Source: Valencia hispanica
Lineage: Eukaryota; Chordata; Actinopteri; Cyprinodontiformes; Valenciidae
Assembly (NCBI GenBank): GCA_963556495.2
Contig: OY747704.1
Coordinates: 36,403,501 to 36,467,500, forward strand
Direction: 5' to 3'
Length of the DNA stretch: 64,000 nt
Each line of letters opens with the position of its first letter. The stretch's first letter is position 1. A model generated the notes under the pieces. It saw only the letters and a program-made list of their open reading frames with translations, had not been told where the DNA came from and made no database searches. A program made the position numbers and the translations under genes. Shown here piece by piece: positions 59,236 to 64,000 of this stretch.

Positions 59236-59545
59236 GACTGCACAGCGGCGCAGTTAGTAGCACTGTTGCCTTGCAGCAAGTATTTCTGCATTTCTGTGCA
59301 CGTGTGGGTTCTTTCCGGGTACTCCGGCTTCCTTCCACAGTCCAAGAACATGACTGTTAGGTGAATTGGTCTCTCTTAATTGCCCTTAGGTATGAGTGTG
59401 TGCGTGTATGGTTGTTTGTCATTTATGTCTCTGTGTTTCCCTGCGATGGACTGGCAACCTGTCCAGGGTGTACCCTGCCTCTCGCCCCTTGACCGCTCGA
59501 GATAGGCACCAGCCCCCTTCATTAGGATGGATGGATGGATGGATG
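59236..59545 (+). mobile_element. tRNA-derived SINE with (ATGG)n tail, B box deleted
   Basis: Head GCGGCGCAGTTAGTAGCACT (A-box type), then TCCGGGTACTCCGGCTTCC, GACTGTTAGGTGAATTGGTC, CCCTGCGATGGACTGGCAAC and GAGATAGGCACCAGCCCC, and a GGATGGATGGATGG tail: a repeat common across fish genomes. The part that should hold the B box, after CTTGCAGCAAG, is deleted. A second copy of its 3' end follows at 59546-59670. Confidence 0.75.
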
Positions 59546-59670
59546 GAGTTACAATCGCAACATCGCGAATTCCCTTGACCACTGGAGATAGGCACCAGCC
59601 CCCTGCATTAGGATGGATGTGTACAGAAAATGGATGGATGGATAGAGTTACGATCACAACATCGCAAATT
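59546..59670 (+). repeat. Partial tandem duplication of the SINE 3' end
   Basis: GAGTTACAATCGCAACATCG (59546) and GAGTTACGATCACAACATCG (59645) bracket a second CACTGGAGATAGGCACCAGC and GGATGGATGGAT tail, so about 100 bp of SINE end plus flank was duplicated. Confidence 0.7.
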
Positions 59671-59776
59671 CCTGGAGGGACTGAATAATAAACACGAGCT
59701 ACAGTGCACAGATTTAACTCTGAATTAGCCTAAGCTATGTTGTTCTAACAAGCTGAATCAGAGCATTTCCACTTAC

Positions 59777-60046
59777 CAGTGTTGGCTCTGAAGAAATTAT
59801 CTTGAGAGTGGGAAATGCATCGTTCTTCAGCGTCAACTTGCTTACTACTCCATTGTCAAATAAACTTTTGTCCTGGAAGCAATCTTCTGTGAAATGGCCG
59901 GCACAAACGAAGCAAATATTCTCGGGAGGAGGGTCGTTTTCAAAAATGAATTCCAACTATTTTTGACAAACAGCCTCATTTTTTGGGAGACTAAAAAGAT
60001 GGCAGTCGTCCTGGCATCCAAAGATACATTTTCTCCAAGAAGGCAT
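59777..60046 (-). pseudogene. THAP-domain exon with nonsense codon at the invariant Trp
   Basis: From ATG at 60046 the - strand encodes a whole THAP zinc finger in 90 codons: MPSWRKCIFGCQDDCHLFSL, LPKNEAVCQK, a TAG stop, LEFIFENDPP, ICFVCAGHFTEDCFQDKSLF, then KLTLKNDAFPTLKII. The C2CH ligands are Cys7, Cys11, Cys48 and His51. The TAG (59957-59959, codon 30) stands where THAP domains have an invariant Trp; TGG to TAG is one change. The exon ends at CTG|GTAAGT, donor at 59771-59776, so the gene was spliced. The domain differs from the one at 50766-51104. It could be a dead host THAP gene exon or part of a transposon; no second exon or inverted repeat was found. Confidence 0.82.
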
Positions 60047-60544
60047 TGTGCAATTTGGAAAAGTAAATATCTATATAGTAGTAATATCCACAGATGCTAG
60101 CGGATTGCTGTTGACCTGCTGCTTTTCTGCTCGGGGAGCGGGGGAGGGAGGGCTTTGGAGAGACGTGGGCGGTAATCAAAATGTCGGGACGTTGCTATGG
60201 GGTGAGGGCAAGGCCACCTTAACCAGCTGATTGGCCCCGGGGCAGAGAGGCTCAGTAGCCCCCCCCCCCACCCACGGCCCTTATGTATGTGTGTTATATA
60301 CGGCTCCTATATATATATATGTGTATAGATAGATACACTATCTATCTATCATAGATAAATAGATATGCTGAAAATTGAAAATATGATCAAAGCCAACATA
60401 TCTATTTTATTTTTGTATAGAACACCATAAACATATAACAAAGTAGTGAATATCACCATCACCTCTGTATAAACATCAAATAGTGAAGACAGCAGAAACA
60501 AAGAACAGCAGCTAACAAGTCAGTGCAACGACCTTCTCTTTAAA
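60047..60544. other. Unassigned, with a C11 run and GATA/TATC palindromic simple repeat
   Basis: C homopolymer at 60259-60269. At 60310-60370 an (AT)n run is followed by TAGATAGATACACTATCTAT, which can fold on itself. No coding feature. Confidence 0.6.
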
Positions 60545-60755
60545 GAATGCAAGGCAAGTTTATTTGTATAGCACAATTCATGTTACAGGACAATTCAAAG
60601 TGCTTTACATAAAACATCAAAAGCTTTACAGCAGGGTGCAGAAAAAGCAAAAGTACAGGAATAAAAAGCATGATTTAAAATGAACAAAAAAATGTTAAAA
60701 GCCGTGCAGATTTATAACTTAGAATAAAAACCTAAACAAAAGCAGCTGAGAACAG
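60545..60755 (-). mobile_element. L2-like LINE 3' tail
   Basis: Near-identical to 24386-24610: AGGCAAGTTTATTTGTATAG, AGTGCTTTACATAAAACATC, TTTACAGCAGGGTGCAGAAA. Only the 3' UTR is present; severe 5' truncation. Same subfamily and orientation as the 24386-26503 element. Confidence 0.88.
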
Positions 60756-61974
60756 GTTGTTGTGCATCATGCACACACAAATACACACACAAACACACAC
60801 ACTCCTTTCAGCACAATGGGCAGCAATATGGCCAATGTGTCAGCAAGTGCTTGTTGATTTACATTTAACCTGTTCCACCCCACAGCCCCGCCACCGGGTC
60901 ACTGTGGGGGAAGGACGGAGAGAATGTCTGAATTTAGTTGACCTGTGGTCAGTGATTCCTAAGCATGTCCTATCATTATAAACCTCAGAATCTCAGCTAA
61001 AGACTCATATATAGTTTTTGTGACCTCCAAACCCAGAAAAAAATAACAAGCAATTAAAAGAGCAGTTGTGCTATTTTGCGATTTTTACATGAACACATTC
61101 AACCGAACCTGTCGGTCACCCTGCCGAAGAGAACCGAGCAAACTTTGCCTTCCCTGAAATCCAGCATCTCACAGATTCTAAAGCTGCAAGTTGTATCACG
61201 CTACGTGCAAATTTCAGCAAATGAGCAGCAAAATAAGCCCAAGAATACGTACAGCATTTGAAAAACAAGAGCATACATTTTTTCTTACCTTTTTTTTTTC
61301 CGTGCTGACAAGAATAATCCACCGTGATATGACTGTATTTCCAGAATAACTAAAATACCCAGTGTGTATTTAGAAAAGAAAAAGTGAAAAAAATGAAAAC
61401 CTGCAGTAGAAATCTCCCATGTCTCGTTCCTATCGGCTGCGCCTCCTCACCTGCGGTTCCCTGCTGTGCGGGCTGCTCCATGCCTACAGGTGCTGCTGCA
61501 TCCTCCTTTCTGCCCGGTGTATCAGTGAGCTAGCTATGTCCAACTTCTTTAGCTGACTTAAAGAATTCTGTCAGCTTAGGCATTTGGGAATGGGAACTTT
61601 AGAGGCCACGTGGGTGAAGTAGGTCACTTGTAATTTGGATCAATCAGCAGCATTAAATTAGCATATAAGATGATTGACAGAAAACCTGACAAGTAATAAC
61701 AGGTTTCTTTTGTTGTTTTTTTTACCTGAAATGATAGGCCCCCTGAGCATCATAGGCCCCTGGCCACCGCCCAGGTTGGCTCGTGCATTAAGGCGACCTT
61801 AGGTGAGGGCGTAGGAGGAATCAGGCGTTCAGCGTTCAAAATGGCAGCCGCGAGAGTTTCCAAAGATTACTCAGAAATACATAAATTACCATAAGAAACA
61901 CTTTAGGCATGTTTTTAAGGAGGGAATGACATAACAATGTGATGAAAAGCTTAAAAATGTCGATTTTACATGCC
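60756..61974. other. Unassigned sequence
   Basis: No gene found. 61735-61975 (AGGCCCCTGGCCACCGCCC and onward to CATGCCACCCCCC) has the feel of a DNA-transposon end, but no partner end was identified. Confidence 0.35.
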
Positions 61975-62440
61975 ACCCCCCTTTAAATATTTCCACAACT
62001 TTATCCCTGACCGGTCTATTTCCTTCCTTGGTCTTCATAGTAGTGCTGTTTGTTTACTATTGTTCTTTAAAAACCCGTGACTGTCACAGAATAGCTGGAT
62101 TTATATTAACCTCATATTACACACATGGAGACTCTTTTTACTAATCATAGGCGACTTTTAAAGGCATTTGTTTCACATGATTTTATTTATGGGTATCAGA
62201 TGAAAAGGGAGAGGACCACATATGCATCCCACTCTTTTCAGATTTTTGTTTGCAAAAGAATTTGAAAGCCATGTACCATATTCCTTCCACCTTACAATTA
62301 TGTGCTAATTTGTGAAGCTCCATTGTATAAAATAAAAATGAGATACACAGACATTTGTGATAATAACATGACAAAATGTGAAAAAGATCAAGGGGCAAGA
62401 ATACTTTTGCAAGACATCGTAATGATGACGCTTTATGCAT
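61975..62440 (-). mobile_element. Tc1-like relic, transposase start and right inverted repeat
   Basis: ACTTTATCCCTGACCGGTCT and CTTGGTCTTCATAG are the reverse of a Tc1 transposase N-terminus. The end, GACAAAATGTGAAAAAGATC followed by GAATACTTTTGCAAGAC, is a Tc1 inverted repeat terminus. The left half is missing here. It could belong with the left-half relic at 47765-51470, but that cannot be shown. Confidence 0.65.
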
Positions 62441-64000
62441 TCTGTAACCTGCAGAAGCTTTTATTCCAAAAATTTGCACCAAAGTTATGCACCTTCTATT
62501 AAGCACTATAAGGTTACGTTCTTCAGAACTGCATTTAAATCACCAACATATATTTAAGCCTCCTAGTAAAGGATTTTTATCCTGACCTTTACTTTAACTA
62601 ACCGAGTGTAAAATTAGAACCACCTTTTGTCTGTCTCCAGACAACCTTCAATAACCTTTTTTAAATCCTAAATTTGCCCAATGTGTTGTGGCTCAGCCTT
62701 AATATCTGCACAATAGACACATATACATGAATTCACACACACACATTTGTAACCCCCACTTAAATTCCTATATCCCCTCTGTGGTTTGTGACCACTGATT
62801 CATCACTTGGATCCTGTGGGTTTTGCCAGTGCTGTTTTTCTGCCACAGAAGGCCCTTTAAAGATATCACCATTTCTCCCTAATGAACTCACCCTCTGCTC
62901 AAGGAGGGAGAAGAGAATCGAGAGCACCAGAGAGAGAGAGGAAGAGAGTGAGAACCAGAATGTAGAATAGTGAAAAAGAAAGAGAGGGTCTTTTAGGATG
63001 ATGCCAATGTTCCCAGAAGGCCTGTCTCTGCACAGTGAGTTCTTTAGAGAACAGACGGTCGAGTGTGTCCTCTCAAATGAAGCTACAGTGCAACGGTCCT
63101 ACTCCTTATTTTCAGCTCTACTGGTGCGTCCCGGACACTGAGAACACATGTTTTCAATCTGCTCAATCTTTTTCTCTTCTCTCACAGTTTATCCCTCTTT
63201 CTTTCTTTTTTTAACTTCTGTTCTCAACTCAGGTGTTTCACTTCTTTCCTGTTTCGTTTTTTCAGTGTTTATTGTGTTCTTTTTTTCTAAACAAAACCTT
63301 AAAAAACATGAGTGAATATTATGGTTACCTGCTGTACGACCTTGCCCATAATCCCAACTGACACAGGAAATCGTGCACTCCTAAACCACAACGCAGAGGG
63401 GGCCACTTAGTGTTACACTAACACTGTTGGCAGTCAGAGGATTATTTTACTGTTTGTTTTTTTTATCAAGTGAAAGAAGGAGCCTGAGGCATTGTAGTAA
63501 ACGAATTTAGTTGAACAAAATAGCAAATTAAAACGCACAATATTAATAATTATGTCTGTGCTTGTATTTAAAAATGTATCATATTTAAAGACAATGTATT
63601 TTGTTAAAGCTAAAGTGTGTCAAAATATTTTGAGCTCTTAATTAGATTCACTTTGCAAATCAAAACAACATGAGTTACACTGACCTAGCTTAAATATATA
63701 TTTGCTGTTTTTCAAGTAAAGTGAACACATTCACTACAGATACAATTATTCACCTTCGAAAAACTACCTGTTATAAGTAAGGGTCAAACTATAAAGTGTC
63801 CTTTCATTTTATCTTTTGTCTGTTGACCATTACCTGCAAGCTGTATGGATGTTAGTTTATAAACAGTTGTAATAAATATTTTAGTACAGGTTCATACATA
63901 AATATAAAAGCAAAACCGTAAACAGTGCCCTCCTCATGTGTATAAGGTCTTCTTCATCAAGACGTGTTTATCATCATTTGGTTCATACTAGATATTCTGC
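62441..64000. other. Unassigned intronic sequence
   Basis: No gene or repeat recognised. A purine-rich GAGAGAGAGA stretch lies near 62930. Confidence 0.45.

Noticed and set aside
51450..61975. The Tc1 relics at 47765-51470 and 61975-62440 as two halves of one element split by a 10-kb nest
   Set aside because: Orientation fits, but the middle of the transposase is missing on both sides and no junction can be matched; independent relics are equally likely.

Overview
The window looks like intronic DNA of a teleost fish. The only convincing host coding sequence is one 288-bp exon at 42389-42676 (+). It encodes part of the amino-terminal domain of a delta-type ionotropic glutamate receptor, closest to GRID2 (grid2). 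It has a consensus acceptor and donor, and both introns are phase 1. No other receptor exon was recognised, so the window is mostly one very large intron upstream (at least 42 kb) and the start of another downstream (at least 21 kb). Large introns are usual for this gene family. The repeat mix (L2-like LINEs, Tc1 elements with about 200-bp inverted repeats, PIF/Harbinger, THAP/P-like elements, tRNA-derived SINEs, a solo LTR) is typical of ray-finned fish.

Layout. 1-3275: a partial ORF at the edge and an L2-like LINE fragment. 3276-8971: a complete PIF/Harbinger transposon with 22-bp terminal inverted repeats, a frameshifted HARBI1-like transposase (+) and a frameshifted Myb/SANT-like gene (-). 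A small retroposon (24-bp target duplication) and an internally deleted L2 are nested in it. 8972-13044: mostly unique AT-rich sequence. 13045-16163: a strongly G-rich 3.1-kb retroposed element of unknown family, followed by a MITE (16244-16648). 16649-24385: unique sequence with possible conserved non-coding patches and a TTTC microsatellite. 24386-26503: a decayed L2-like LINE (-). 26504-33913: mostly unique. 33914-35514: a Tc1 element with clean TA target sites. 37885-41985: stacked relics of Tc1, a MITE-like element and LINEs. 42389-42676: the receptor exon.

45162-47757 is a second Tc1 family, interrupted by a 5'-truncated copy of the G-rich retroposon with a 15-bp target duplication and an A-rich tail. 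47765-51600 is a Tc1 relic split by a 3.3-kb element with 12-bp termini (CATGACACAAAG) carrying a THAP DNA-binding exon, probably P-element-like. 52170-57205 is a giant inverted repeat with arms over 1 kb. Its right arm carries an expanded array of about 170-bp repeats and a 1,406-bp solo LTR. 57300-62440 holds two SINEs, a second THAP exon with a nonsense codon at the invariant tryptophan, an L2 tail and a Tc1 end. The remainder shows nothing recognisable.

The mobile elements form a readable insertion order but are not one working system. No RNA gene, CRISPR array or operon is present. The least explained pieces are the G-rich polyadenylated retroposon (two copies) and the long inverted-repeat structure.
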